Origin: Nocardioides sp. Root140
Lineage (GTDB): Bacteria; Actinomycetota; Actinomycetes; Propionibacteriales; Nocardioidaceae
Length of the DNA stretch: 64,000 bases
Direction of reading: 5' to 3'
Assembly (NCBI RefSeq): GCF_001426745.1
Contig: NZ_LMFI01000010.1
Location: forward strand, 314,884-378,883
Positions 21,595 to 29,707 of this stretch are shown here, piece after piece (positions within the stretch are counted from its first letter, which is position 1; each line of letters begins with the position of its first letter). Both the position numbers and the translations under genes were made by a program. The notes under the pieces were generated by a model, which made no database searches, had not been told where the DNA came from, and saw nothing but the letters and a program-made list of their open reading frames with translations.

Positions 21595-22863
21595 ATGGTT
21601 GACCGCCCCCAAGGGCCCGAACCGGGCACCCCTGAGTACGAATGGCTCTACGGCAAGAGCCGTCCGCAGTCAGACGACGACGCCACCCAGATCATCCCGC
21701 AAGGACAGGTCCCGCCCACTGCGAACCGTCCCGACCCAGGCCCGGAGCACACGCAGGTCATGCCCTCAGCAGAGCCGTACCGCACACCCCCGCCGCCCGG
21801 CCAGCAGCCGAACACGGCGCAGCCCAACCGGCCCCTGGCACCGCCACCGGGCCAGCAGCCGCCCTCGGGAGGCGGTCGCGGGTTCGGCGTACGCCGACCG
21901 CGGTTCCGCCCGCTGCGCTGGCTGATGCTGTTGCTGCTGCTGTGGCTGGCCTTCCTGATCGCGACGCCGATCTTCGCGTTCAACAAGATCTCGACCGTCG
22001 ACGCCTTCCCGAGCGGTGACCGCCCCGACGACCAGGACGGTACGACGTACCTCGTGGTCGGCAGCGACTCCCGCGCGGACCTCTCCAAGGAGGAGCGCAA
22101 GAAGCTCGGCACCGGCGGCGACGTCGGCCAGCGCACCGACACGATCATGCTGCTGCACACCGGCAAGGGCCCGAACCTGCTGATGTCGATCCCGCGCGAC
22201 TCCCTCGTGGAGATCCCCGGCCACGGCACGGCGAAGATCAACGGCACCACGAACCCCGACGCCTACAAGGGCGGCGGACCGAAGCTGCTGATCAAGACCA
22301 TCGAGCACAACACCGGCATCAAGATCGACCACTACGTCGAGATCGGCTTCGGCGGGTTCGTCGACGTGGTCGACGCGGTCGGCGGCATCGAGATCTGTCC
22401 CACGAAGGACATGACGGACAAGCAGGCCAACCTCAAGATCGAGAAGGGCTGCCAGGAGGCCGACGGCGTCACCGCCCTCGGCTACGCGCGCTCCCGCAAG
22501 ACCGACCCGCAGTTCGGCGACATCACCCGTGCCAAGCACCAGCGCGAGGTGGTCTCCGCGGTCGGGTCGAAAGCCGTCTCGCCGTGGTCGGTGATCAACC
22601 CGATCCGCTACTGGAAGCTCAACATGGCGGCCGCCCGCACGGTCAAGGTCAGTGAGGGCACCGGCCCCATCGACCTGGGTCGTTTCGCGTGGGCGATGAC
22701 CCGGGTCGACGGCGACAACGGCCTGACCTGCGGCGTCCCGATCTCCGACCTCGCCGTCCACTGGGACGCCGAGCGCTCGAAGGAGATGTTCGAGCACATC
22801 AAGGACGACGACACCGAGGGCATCTCCAACGACCTCTGCACCGAGACCGGCCTCAAGGACTGA
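21595..22863 (+). CDS. LCP (LytR-CpsA-Psr) family protein, second copy
   Basis: 422 residues. A proline-rich cytoplasmic tail of about 100 residues (PPGQQPNTAQPNRPLAPPPG) precedes one TM helix (LRWLMLLLLLWLAFLIATPIF). The LCP domain has YLVVGSDSRADLS, RTDTIMLLHTGKGPNLLMSIPRDSLVEIPGHG, KINGTTNPDAYKGGGPKLL, IDHYVEIGFGGFVDVVDAVGGIEIC and LGYARSRKTDPQFGDITRAKHQREVV, with all conserved Arg/Asp positions visible. It should transfer an envelope glycopolymer to peptidoglycan or hydrolyse its pyrophosphate lipid. A hairpin follows the stop. Confidence 0.93.
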   Translation: MVDRPQGPEPGTPEYEWLYGKSRPQSDDDATQIIPQGQVPPTANRPDPGPEHTQVMPSAEPYRTPPPPGQQPNTAQPNRPLAPPPGQQPPSGGGRGFGVRRPRFRPLRWLMLLLLLWLAFLIATPIFAFNKISTVDAFPSGDRPDDQDGTTYLVVGSDSRADLSKEERKKLGTGGDVGQRTDTIMLLHTGKGPNLLMSIPRDSLVEIPGHGTAKINGTTNPDAYKGGGPKLLIKTIEHNTGIKIDHYVEIGFGGFVDVVDAVGGIEICPTKDMTDKQANLKIEKGCQEADGVTALGYARSRKTDPQFGDITRAKHQREVVSAVGSKAVSPWSVINPIRYWKLNMAAARTVKVSEGTGPIDLGRFAWAMTRVDGDNGLTCGVPISDLAVHWDAERSKEMFEHIKDDDTEGISNDLCTETGLKD

Positions 22864-22881
22864 GCCCCGTTCAGGACGGGT

Positions 22882-22906
22882 CCGGCGGCCCCCCACGGAC
22901 CGCCGG
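22882..22906 (+). terminator. short GC-rich hairpin after the second LCP gene
   Basis: CCGGCGG (22882-22888) pairs with CCGCCGG (22900-22906) around an 11-nt loop, 19 bp after the stop at 22863. It is a modest stem without a U tract, so termination is only likely. Confidence 0.4.
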
Positions 22907-23261
22907 CCCCGAACTGAGCGACCGGGCTGCGTGCACGGCCGAGGTGTAGCGCCACCGATGCCCGGACTCCCCTGTCACCCGGGGTCGTGGCGCCACCGAA
23001 CGCGCGTCCACCCCGGCGCGCGACGAAGGTGACTCCCCGGCGACCGGACCTACCGGTCGCGACTCGGGGCGAACCACTGCGTAAGTGTCCATCCGAACCA
23101 CCTGGGCGAGCCGATGCGAGGGCCGCCGGGGTCTGGGACGGTTGCGCCGAGTGACGCAGGTCACATGCAAGCACCAATCCGGGGCGCTCGGCAATAGGAA
23201 TGGCCCGAATTGGGTACAGGACAAGGGATTGAGAGACCCTCCCAGCCACAGGAGGTATCAC
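22907..23261. other. intergenic region with no gene, upstream of the GAF-ANTAR gene
   Basis: The gap 22864-23261 is the only one over 300 bp. Besides the hairpin at its left end I see no supportable ORF, tRNA or repeat. It holds a GTGA-N6-TCAC dyad at 23150-23165 and a strong ribosome-binding site (AGGAGG, 23250-23255), so most of it is probably promoter and a long leader for the regulator. Confidence 0.5.
23150..23165. promoter_or_regulatory. CRP-like dyad GTGA-N6-TCACA
   Basis: AGTGACGCAGGTCACA contains GTGA and TCAC separated by 6 bp, the pattern of CRP/FNR-family sites, 97 bp upstream of the GAF-ANTAR start. It also contains one GTCACATGC 9-mer like those in the two wall-gene arrays, so the reader could be either regulator. 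Confidence 0.35.
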
Positions 23262-23972
23262 GTGCCGCACGACCACACGTCGTTCCTGAACACCCTCACC
23301 GAGTTCAGCAGTCGACTGCTGGCGTCGTACGACGTCGACAGCATTCTCGCCGAGCTGGCCGAGCGCCTGACCCAGCTCTTCGGCCTGGCCGGGAGTGGTG
23401 TCATGGTCGCCGCGCCTGATGGGCGACTCGAGTTCGTGGCCGCGGTCCCGGAGGAGTTCGCCATCCTGGAGCGCCAGCAGGCGGGCTCGCAGGACGGTCC
23501 GTGCGCCACGGCCTACCGCAGCGGACGGACCGTGGTCGTACCCGACCTCGCCGCCGAGCCGCACCGCTGGCCGACGTACGTCGCCCTGGCCGGCACGATC
23601 GGCGTGCGTGCGGTTGCCGGCCTGCCGATGTGCCTCGCCGGACGGTCGGTCGGCGCGGTCAACCTCTACTCAGCCGCGCCGAGACAGTGGTCGGAGAGTG
23701 ACCTGGTCGCCGCCCGCGTGCTGGCCAACCTGGCCACGTCGTTCCTCATCAACGCGTCACTGTTCGACGAGCAGCGCCGCCTCACCGACCAGCTCCAGGC
23801 CGCGCTCGACTCGAGGATCGTGATCGAGCAGGCCAAGGGCGTGCTCTCCGCCGATCGCGGCATCTCGGTCGACGAGGCGTTCGAGCGGATCCGCTCCCAC
23901 GCCCGCGCCCGCGGTCAGCGGATCCGCGACGTCGCGGCGGCAATCGTGGGCGCGGGCAGCCGACTCGGGTGA
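23262..23972 (+). CDS. GAF-ANTAR RNA-binding antiterminator
   Basis: 236 residues. Residues about 20-160 form a GAF domain (DVDSILAELAERLTQLFGLAGSGVMVAAPDGRLEFVAA... QDGPCATAYRSGRTVVVPDL). The C-terminal ANTAR domain starts near 170: LQAALDSRIVIEQAKGVLSADRGISVDEAFERIRSHARARGQRIRDVAAAIV, with the conserved alanine, serine and arginine positions. Proteins of this type sense a small ligand or a partner through GAF and bind paired RNA hairpins through ANTAR to prevent termination. GTG 23262 has AGGAGG 6 nt upstream; the earlier open frame is not coding. Target unknown. Confidence 0.92.
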   Translation: MPHDHTSFLNTLTEFSSRLLASYDVDSILAELAERLTQLFGLAGSGVMVAAPDGRLEFVAAVPEEFAILERQQAGSQDGPCATAYRSGRTVVVPDLAAEPHRWPTYVALAGTIGVRAVAGLPMCLAGRSVGAVNLYSAAPRQWSESDLVAARVLANLATSFLINASLFDEQRRLTDQLQAALDSRIVIEQAKGVLSADRGISVDEAFERIRSHARARGQRIRDVAAAIVGAGSRLG

Positions 23973-23976
23973 CGGG

Positions 23977-25146
23977 TCAGAGGTTCGACTGGATGCCGGC
24001 GAGCAGCTGGCGGGCCATCACGATGCGCTGCACCTGGTTGGTGCCTTCGTAGATCTGGGTGATCTTGGCGTCGCGCATCATCCGCTCGACCGGGTAGTCG
24101 CGGGTGTAGCCGTAGCCGCCGAGCACCTGGACGGCGTCGGTGGTCACCTGCATGGCGACGTCGGAGGCGAAGCACTTGGCCGCGGCACCGAAGAACGTGA
24201 GGTCCTTGTCACCGCGCTCGGAGCGGCCGGCGGCGGCGTACGTCATCTGACGGGCGGCCTCGACCTTCATGCCCATGTCGGCGAGCAGGAACTGGAGTCC
24301 CTGCTGGTCGGCGATCGGCTTGCCGAACTGGATCCGCTCCTTGGCGTAGTCCAGCGCGTAGTCGAGGGCGCCCTGGGCGACACCGACGGCCTGGGCCGCG
24401 ATGGTGATGCGGGTGTGGTCGAGCGTCTTCATGGCGATCTCGAAGCCCTGGCCCTCCTCACCGATGATGCGGTCGGCCGGGATGCGCACGTTGTCGAAGT
24501 AGACCTCGGTCGTCGGCGAGCCCTTGATGCCGAGCTTCTTCTCCGGCGCGCCGAACGAGACTCCCTCGTCGGACTTCTCGACGACGAACGCCGTGATGCC
24601 CTTGGTGCGCTTGTCCGGGTCGGTCACGGCGAGCACCGTGTAGTACTCCGAGACACCGGCGTTGGAGATCCAGCGCTTCACGCCGTTGAGCACCCAGTGG
24701 TCGCCGTCGCGCACCGCGCGGGTCTTCTGGTTGGCCGCGTCGGACCCGGCGTCGGGCTCGGAGAGGCAGTAGGAGAAGCCGCCCTCACCGGCGGCCAGCT
24801 TGCCGAGGTACTTCGCCTTGAGCTCCTCGGAACCGCCGATCTGCACCGGCAGCGAGCCGAGCTTGTTGACCGCCGGGATCAGCGAGGACGACACGCAGGC
24901 GCGGGCCACCTCCTCGATGATCAGGACCGTGGCCAGAGCGTCGGCGCCGGCGCCGCCGTACTGCTCGGGGACGTGCGCGGCGTGGAAGTCGGCGGCCAGC
25001 AGCGCGTCGGCCGCCTCCTGCGGGAAGCGGGCGTTCTCGTCGACCTCCGCGGCGTACGGCGCGACCTTGGCGTCACAGACCGCGCGGACGGCCTCGCGGA
25101 TCGCCTGGTGTTCCTCGGACAGGGCAAACATGGGGTGCTCGGACAT
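23977..25146 (-). CDS. fadE25: acyl-CoA dehydrogenase, FadE25 type
   Basis: 389 residues, normal family length. Motifs: [19 protein letters not shown] (FAD/substrate loop), [81 protein letters not shown], and [16 protein letters not shown] with the catalytic Glu. It oxidises acyl-CoA to the 2-enoyl-CoA. The gene is divergent from a TetR regulator across a large dyad operator and has an AGGAGA ribosome-binding site. It occupies the same neighbourhood as mycobacterial fadE25, close to purE and purK. Confidence 0.93.
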   Translation of the reverse strand: MSEHPMFALSEEHQAIREAVRAVCDAKVAPYAAEVDENARFPQEAADALLAADFHAAHVPEQYGGAGADALATVLIIEEVARACVSSSLIPAVNKLGSLPVQIGGSEELKAKYLGKLAAGEGGFSYCLSEPDAGSDAANQKTRAVRDGDHWVLNGVKRWISNAGVSEYYTVLAVTDPDKRTKGITAFVVEKSDEGVSFGAPEKKLGIKGSPTTEVYFDNVRIPADRIIGEEGQGFEIAMKTLDHTRITIAAQAVGVAQGALDYALDYAKERIQFGKPIADQQGLQFLLADMGMKVEAARQMTYAAAGRSERGDKDLTFFGAAAKCFASDVAMQVTTDAVQVLGGYGYTRDYPVERMMRDAKITQIYEGTNQVQRIVMARQLLAGIQSNL

Positions 25147-25164
25147 CGAAGGGGTCTCCTGAGA

Positions 25165-25214
25165 ACGTTGCGGTACGACGTACCGTACTAATGGTACTAC
25201 GTACCGCGCAACGT
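25165..25214. promoter_or_regulatory. 50-bp dyad operator between fadE25 and tetR
   Basis: Two near-identical 13-bp palindromes, GGTACGACGTACC (25172-25184) and GGTACTACGTACC (25193-25205), centre to centre 21 bp apart, sit inside a larger dyad with ACGTTGCG at the left end and CGCAACGT at the right. The dyad ends 3 bp before the tetR ATG and begins 18 bp before the fadE25 ATG, so a bound TetR would block both genes. The 21-bp spacing puts both sites on the same helix face. Confidence 0.8.
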
Positions 25215-25217
25215 AAG

Positions 25218-25883
25218 ATGGCTCGCATGCCGACCTCCACCCGTGCCCGCCTCGTCGACGCGGCGTTCGCGCTCTTCGAGGAGCGCGGCTTCCACGAGAC
25301 CACCGTCGAGGAGATCACCGCCCGGGCCGGCACCGGCCGCACCACGTTCTTCCGCCACTTCCGCGGCAAGGAGGACGTCGTCTTCCCCGACCACGAGCAG
25401 CTCCTCCCCCGGGTCGCGGCGCGACTCGGCACCGCCACCGGCACCACTCGTGAGGTGGCGCTGCGCGAAGCGGCCCGCATCGTGCTCGACCACTACCTCG
25501 ACGAAGGGACCACCGCCCGGGCCCGCTACCGGCTGACCCGCACGGTCCCGGCGCTGCGGGACCGCGAGAGCGCCAGCGCCCAGCGCTACCTGCGGCTCTT
25601 CCGGGAGCACATCGCCACCTGGACCGCCAACGAGCCCGACGGGGAGCTGCGCGCTGAACTGCTCGCGGCCGCGGTCATCACGGCGCACAACCACGTGCTG
25701 CGCCGCTGGCTGCGGGAGGAGACCGACGCCGTCGACGCGGAGTTCGATGCCGCCCTGACCCGCGCGCTGGCCACCGCCGACCCGTCCGCCGGCGCCAGCG
25801 CCACGGTCGTCGTGCACACCAGCTCGACCGACGTCGACCAGGTGCTCCGGGACGTGCGCGACGCCCTGACCCGCGGTGGTTAG
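25218..25883 (+). CDS. TetR family transcriptional repressor
   Basis: 221 residues. The N-terminal helix-turn-helix is [46 protein letters not shown], followed by a helical ligand domain with no recognisable subfamily motif. ATG 25218 is chosen; ATG 25227 is nine bases further, and the in-frame ATG at 25191 lies inside the operator and is unlikely. Its position, divergent from fadE25 with the operator between them, predicts control of fatty-acyl metabolism and autoregulation, probably with an acyl-CoA inducer. Codon use matches its neighbours. Confidence 0.9.
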   Translation: MARMPTSTRARLVDAAFALFEERGFHETTVEEITARAGTGRTTFFRHFRGKEDVVFPDHEQLLPRVAARLGTATGTTREVALREAARIVLDHYLDEGTTARARYRLTRTVPALRDRESASAQRYLRLFREHIATWTANEPDGELRAELLAAAVITAHNHVLRRWLREETDAVDAEFDAALTRALATADPSAGASATVVVHTSSTDVDQVLRDVRDALTRGG

Positions 25884-25886
25884 GCT
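25881..25886 (+). promoter_or_regulatory. TAGGCT -10 element, leaderless CoA-binding protein
   Basis: TAGGCT includes the TAG stop of tetR and ends 7 nt before ATG 25894, so the downstream gene can be transcribed on its own. Confidence 0.5.
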
Positions 25887-25893
25887 GACCGGC

Positions 25894-26307
25894 ATGGACA
25901 CGTGGCAGGACCAGAAGGCGATCGACTTCATGCTCGACGAGTGTGAGACGTGGGCCGTGGTCGGACTCAGTGACAATCCCGAGCGCACCGCCTACCCGAT
26001 CTCGGCGTTGCTGAAGGCCCGCGGCAAGCGCATCGTGCCGATCCACCCCGACGCGCCCGTGGTCCACGGCGAGCAGGGTTACGCGACGCTGGCGGAGGTG
26101 CCGTTCCCGATCGACGTGGTCGACGTCTTCCGTCGTTCCGAGGCTGCCGGACAGTACGCCGACGAAGCGGTCGCGGTCGGCGCGAAGGGCGTCTGGTTCC
26201 AGCTCGGCGTGATCGACGAGGCCGCCTTCGAGCGCACCCGCGCCGCCGGCGTACCGATGGTGATGGACACCTGCCCGGCCATCCAGTGGGGCAAGCGCGG
26301 CTCATGA
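25894..26307 (+). CDS. CoA-binding domain protein (YccU-like)
   Basis: 137 residues with a Rossmann CoA-binding fold: WAVVGLSDNPERTAYPISALLKARGKRIVPIHPDAP, then IDVVDVFRRSEAAGQYADEAVAVGAKGVWFQLGVID and a C-terminal MDTCPAIQW. Single-domain members bind CoA or acyl-CoA; their role is not defined. The start is fixed by the -10 element 7 nt upstream. The TGA overlaps the ATG of arfB by ATGA. Confidence 0.88.
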   Translation: MDTWQDQKAIDFMLDECETWAVVGLSDNPERTAYPISALLKARGKRIVPIHPDAPVVHGEQGYATLAEVPFPIDVVDVFRRSEAAGQYADEAVAVGAKGVWFQLGVIDEAAFERTRAAGVPMVMDTCPAIQWGKRGS

Positions 26308-26756
26308 ACCAGCCCGGCGAGGACCTCGTCGTCGGGGCCGGACCCGGACTGCCCGACGGGCTGGTCGTCCCCGCGGCCGAGCTCACCGAACGCTTCTCGC
26401 GCTCCCCCGGTCCCGGCGGTCAGTCGGTCAACACCTCCGACTCACGCGTCGAGCTCGACTTCGACGTGTCGCAGTCGACAGTGCTCAGCGACGCACAACG
26501 GGCCCGCGCGATGCGGCACCTGGCCGCGCGCCTGGTCGACGGGCGGGTCATCATCGCGGCCTCCGAACACCGCTCCCAGTTCCGCAACCGGGCCGCGGCG
26601 CGGGAACGGCTGGCCGTCCTGCTGCGCGAGGCCCTGGCCCCGCCCTCACCGCCCCGCCGACCGACCAAGCCGACGCGCGGGTCCCAGCGCCGACGGCTCG
26701 AGGCGAAGAAGCAGCGCGGACAGACGAAGTCGCTGCGCGGTCGCGTCACCGAGTGA
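26304..26756 (+). CDS. arfB: alternative ribosome-rescue factor, ArfB-like peptidyl-tRNA hydrolase
   Basis: 150 residues. The catalytic GGQ motif is in SRSPGPGGQSVNTSDSRVEL, typical of the release-factor class I domain. The C-terminus is rich in Arg/Lys (KPTRGSQRRRLEAKKQRGQTKSLRGR), the tail that enters the empty mRNA channel of stalled ribosomes. There is no codon-recognition domain. ArfB hydrolyses peptidyl-tRNA on ribosomes stalled without a stop codon. It is coupled to the CoA-binding gene by a 4-bp overlap, though the two have no known functional link. Confidence 0.93.
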   Translation: MNQPGEDLVVGAGPGLPDGLVVPAAELTERFSRSPGPGGQSVNTSDSRVELDFDVSQSTVLSDAQRARAMRHLAARLVDGRVIIAASEHRSQFRNRAAARERLAVLLREALAPPSPPRRPTKPTRGSQRRRLEAKKQRGQTKSLRGRVTE

Positions 26757-26815
26757 ACCACCGTGCGTGAGTGTCCCTGCGGTCTGTTCTTGGCGGCACC
26801 GGGCACACTGACACG

Positions 26816-27961
26816 ATGGAGAATGAGCCGCCGGGGGACGCGTCCGAACAGGCAGACACCCCACCGCCCTCACGCTGGCGACGGGCCCGTTCCGGGTGGA
26901 CCGCGTTCCGCCGCAAGCACACCAAGGCGCTGATCGCGTCGGTGGCCGTCCTGGCGCTCGTGGTGGGCGCGTGCGGCTACTACCTCTACTCGCTCAACGC
27001 CAAGCTCGACAACATCGACCGCTTCTCCACCGACAAGCTCGACGACGAGAACCGCCCCGACCCCAACAAGGGCGACGCGGTGAACATCCTGCTCCTGGGC
27101 TCCGACGCCGGGAAGAAGATCGCCGGCGAGAGCGCCGACACCTCACTCGCCGAGGACGTCGACGCCGAGGAGTGGCCGAACGGCAAGTACCGCAGCGACA
27201 CGATCATGGTCGTGCACATCTCGGCCAACCGGAAGCACGTGTATGTCGTCTCGATCCCCCGCGACACCTTCACGATGATCTACGACGACAACGGCGAGCC
27301 CACCCACAAGAACAAGATCAACGCGGCCTTCTCGGCGTACGGCCCGGTCGGCACCCTGTCCACGGTCGAGCACCTCACCGACGTACGCCTCGACCACGTC
27401 GCGATCATCGACTGGGCCGGGTTCAAGGACCTGTCGACCGCCGTGGGCGGCGTGCCGGTGACCATCCCCGAGACGTTCTACGACGAGAAGCAGGACGTCA
27501 CGTGGAAGGCCGGCAAGTACAACCTCAAGGGCGAGAAGGCGCTGCAGTACGTCCGCACCCGGCACGGCCTGCTGCGTGGCGACTTCGACCGCATCGACCG
27601 GCAGCAGAACTTCCTCCGGTCGCTGATGACGAAGGTGCTCGAGGCCGGCACCCTCACCAAGCCGCGCCAGTTCTCCGACACCCTGTCGGCGATCACCGAC
27701 CACCTCACGGTCGACATGGACTGGGAGAACGGCGACCTCCGTGGTCTGGCCCTGTCCCTGCGCGGCACCAAGGCCGAGGACGTGAAGTTCATGACCGTGC
27801 CGATCGCGGCGACTCCGACGATCGACAAGTACGGCTCCATCGTCGAGCTCAAGGAGGACCAGACCGCCGAGCTGTTCGGCCTGCTCCGCAAGGGGCAGAT
27901 GGAGACCTACGTGAAGAAGTACCCCGACGAGCTGCTCGGCGACGAGGACGACATCGACTGA
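26816..27961 (+). CDS. LCP (LytR-CpsA-Psr) family protein, third copy
   Basis: 381 residues starting MENEPPGDASEQADT. A short cytoplasmic tail and one TM helix (ALIASVAVLALVVGACGYYLY) precede the LCP domain: NILLLGSDAGKKIAGES, RSDTIMVVHISANRKHVYVVSIPRDTFTMI, KNKINAAFSAYGPVGTLSTVEHLTDVRLDHVAIIDWAGFKDLSTAVGGVPV, and QYVRTRHGLLRGDFDRIDRQQNFLRSLM. Conserved Asp/Arg positions are intact. It is the third LCP protein within 8.5 kb, which suggests different glycan substrates. It converges on purE, 18 bp from its stop. Confidence 0.93.
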   Translation: MENEPPGDASEQADTPPPSRWRRARSGWTAFRRKHTKALIASVAVLALVVGACGYYLYSLNAKLDNIDRFSTDKLDDENRPDPNKGDAVNILLLGSDAGKKIAGESADTSLAEDVDAEEWPNGKYRSDTIMVVHISANRKHVYVVSIPRDTFTMIYDDNGEPTHKNKINAAFSAYGPVGTLSTVEHLTDVRLDHVAIIDWAGFKDLSTAVGGVPVTIPETFYDEKQDVTWKAGKYNLKGEKALQYVRTRHGLLRGDFDRIDRQQNFLRSLMTKVLEAGTLTKPRQFSDTLSAITDHLTVDMDWENGDLRGLALSLRGTKAEDVKFMTVPIAATPTIDKYGSIVELKEDQTAELFGLLRKGQMETYVKKYPDELLGDEDDID

Positions 27962-27979
27962 TCCGGGTCCGGCAGTGAC

Positions 27980-28501
27980 TCAGAAGCCGGTCTTGCGAGG
28001 CTTCTGCGCGTCGCGGACGACCTTGCCCTTGGCGCGGGCCATCTCGGAGAGCGACTCCTGGTAGGCGACCAGCTTGCGCTGCAGGTCGTCGTCGGCGGTG
28101 GCCAGGATGCGCGCGGCCAGGATGCCGGCGTTCTTGGCGTTGCCGATCGCCACTGCTGCCACCGGGATGCCGCCCGGCATCTGCACGATCGAGAGCAGCG
28201 AGTCCATGCCGTCGAGGTACTTCAGCGGCACGGGTACGCCGATCACCGGGAGCGGCGTGACCGAGGCGAGCATGCCCGGCAGGTGTGCCGCGCCGCCGGC
28301 ACCGGCGACGATCACCTTGATGCCGCGACCGGCCGCGTCCTTGCCCCAGGCGATCATCTCCTCGGGCATCCGGTGTGCGGAGACGACGTCGGCCTCCCAG
28401 GCCACCCCGAACTCGTCCAGGATCTCCCCGGCGGCGCGCATCACCGGCCAGTCGGAGTCGGAGCCCATCACGATGCCCACGCGGGCAGCAGAGTCGGTCA
28501 T
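27980..28501 (-). CDS. purE: N5-carboxyaminoimidazole ribonucleotide mutase
   Basis: 173 residues. [25 protein letters not shown], the active-site [38 protein letters not shown] and [26 protein letters not shown] are the PurE class I signature. It converts N5-CAIR to CAIR in purine synthesis, after PurK. ATG 28501 is used because AGGGAGA lies 9 nt upstream; GTG 28510 would put that site against the start codon. It is the last gene of the birA-purE string. Confidence 0.96.
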   Translation of the reverse strand: MTDSAARVGIVMGSDSDWPVMRAAGEILDEFGVAWEADVVSAHRMPEEMIAWGKDAAGRGIKVIVAGAGGAAHLPGMLASVTPLPVIGVPVPLKYLDGMDSLLSIVQMPGGIPVAAVAIGNAKNAGILAARILATADDDLQRKLVAYQESLSEMARAKGKVVRDAQKPRKTGF

Positions 28502-28522
28502 GTCACTCACTCTCCCTGACGT

Positions 28523-29689
28523 TCATTCGGACTCGTTGCCCAGGTCGCCGCGGAACCACGCCGCGGCGTGCCGGGCCCGTTCGAGGCAGTCGTCGAGGTC
28601 GTCGCCGTACGCGTTCACGTGGCCGACCTTGCGGCCCGGGCGCCACTCCTTGCCGTAGAGGTGCACGCGCAGGAACGGGTCTCGCGCCATCGCATGCGGG
28701 AACCCGTCGTACAGGCGTCCGGCGGCGACGTCGCCGCCGAGGATGTTGACCATCACGGTCCACTTCGCGCGGGTCGCCGGCGAGCCGAGCGGCAGGTCCA
28801 TCACTGCGCGCAGGTGGTTCTCGAACTGGCTGGTCACCGCGCCGTCCTGGCTCCAGTGGCCCGTGTTGTGCGGGCGCATGGCGAGCTCGTTGACCAGCAC
28901 CCGACCGTCGGTGGTCTCGAAGAGCTCGACCGCCAGGACACCGGTGACCTCGAGCTCCTTGGCGATGGTGAGGGCGATCTGCTGCGCCTGCGCGGACAGC
29001 TCGGGAGCCAGGTCGGGCGCCGGGGCGATCACCTCGAGGCAGATGCCGTCCTTCTGGGTCGAGGCCACGACCGGGTAGGCCGCGGCCTGGCCGCTGGGCG
29101 ACCGGGCGACCAGGGCCGAGAGCTCACGGCGGAAGTCGACCAGCTCCTCGGCCAGCAGCCGTACGCCGGAGGCGGCCGCGGTCTCGAACGCATCGGCGCA
29201 GTCGGCTGCCGAACGCACCACCCACACGCCCTTGCCGTCGTACCCGCCGCGCGTGGTCTTGAGCACCGCCGGGAAGCCGAACGCCTCGACCTCGGAGAGC
29301 TCCGAGACCAGTGCGTGGCGCGGGCACGGGATGCCCAGCGCGGTCAGGCGCGATCGCATCACGCCCTTGTCCTGGGCGTGCACGAGGGCCCCGGGCCCGG
29401 GGCGTACGGCGACGCCGGCCTCCTCGAGCGCGTGAAGGTGGTCGGTCGGGACGTGCTCGTGGTCGAACGTGACGACCGCGCAGCCGTCGGTCACCGCGCG
29501 CAGGGTGTCGAGGTCGCGGTAGTCGCCGACGGTGTGGTCGACGATCACCTGGGCCGCGGAAACGCCCTCGGCCTCGGCGAGCAGGCGCAGCGGTAGGCCC
29601 AGCGCGATGGCCGGCTGGGCCATCATGCGGGCGAGCTGTCCGCCGCCGATCACGGCAAGCGTCGGGGCCAGTTCAGGAGCGTGGGACAC
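28523..29689 (-). CDS. purK: N5-carboxyaminoimidazole ribonucleotide synthase
   Basis: 388 residues with an ATP-grasp fold: LAVIGGGQLARMMAQPAIALGL, DYRDLDTLRAV, VLKTTRGGYDGKGVWVV, and VNELAMRPHNTGHWSQDGAVTSQFENHLRAV. It carboxylates AIR with ATP and bicarbonate. The start codon is GTG 29689 with TAGGGT 6 nt upstream in the 18-bp gap after the cyclase gene, so purK-purE can be transcribed apart from the upstream genes as well as with them. Confidence 0.95.
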   Translation of the reverse strand: MSHAPELAPTLAVIGGGQLARMMAQPAIALGLPLRLLAEAEGVSAAQVIVDHTVGDYRDLDTLRAVTDGCAVVTFDHEHVPTDHLHALEEAGVAVRPGPGALVHAQDKGVMRSRLTALGIPCPRHALVSELSEVEAFGFPAVLKTTRGGYDGKGVWVVRSAADCADAFETAAASGVRLLAEELVDFRRELSALVARSPSGQAAAYPVVASTQKDGICLEVIAPAPDLAPELSAQAQQIALTIAKELEVTGVLAVELFETTDGRVLVNELAMRPHNTGHWSQDGAVTSQFENHLRAVMDLPLGSPATRAKWTVMVNILGGDVAAGRLYDGFPHAMARDPFLRVHLYGKEWRPGRKVGHVNAYGDDLDDCLERARHAAAWFRGDLGNESE

Positions 29690-29695
29690 GCCCGA

Positions 29696-29701
29696 ACCCT
29701 A
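29696..29701 (-). promoter_or_regulatory. TAGGGT -10 element of purK-purE
   Basis: TAGGGT on minus ends 6 nt before GTG 29689, inside the 18-bp gap after the cyclase stop. It predicts an internal leaderless promoter within a co-oriented gene string. Confidence 0.5.
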
Positions 29702-29707
29702 ACGCTG

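Noticed and set aside
22864..23261. Small RNA or tRNA gene in the large gap
   Set aside because: No cloverleaf, conserved tRNA arms or strong hairpin-plus-U terminator could be found by eye; only a weak hairpin and a dyad are present.
25191..25217. Start of tetR at ATG 25191
   Set aside because: It would place the start codon inside the operator and give an unusual N-terminal extension.
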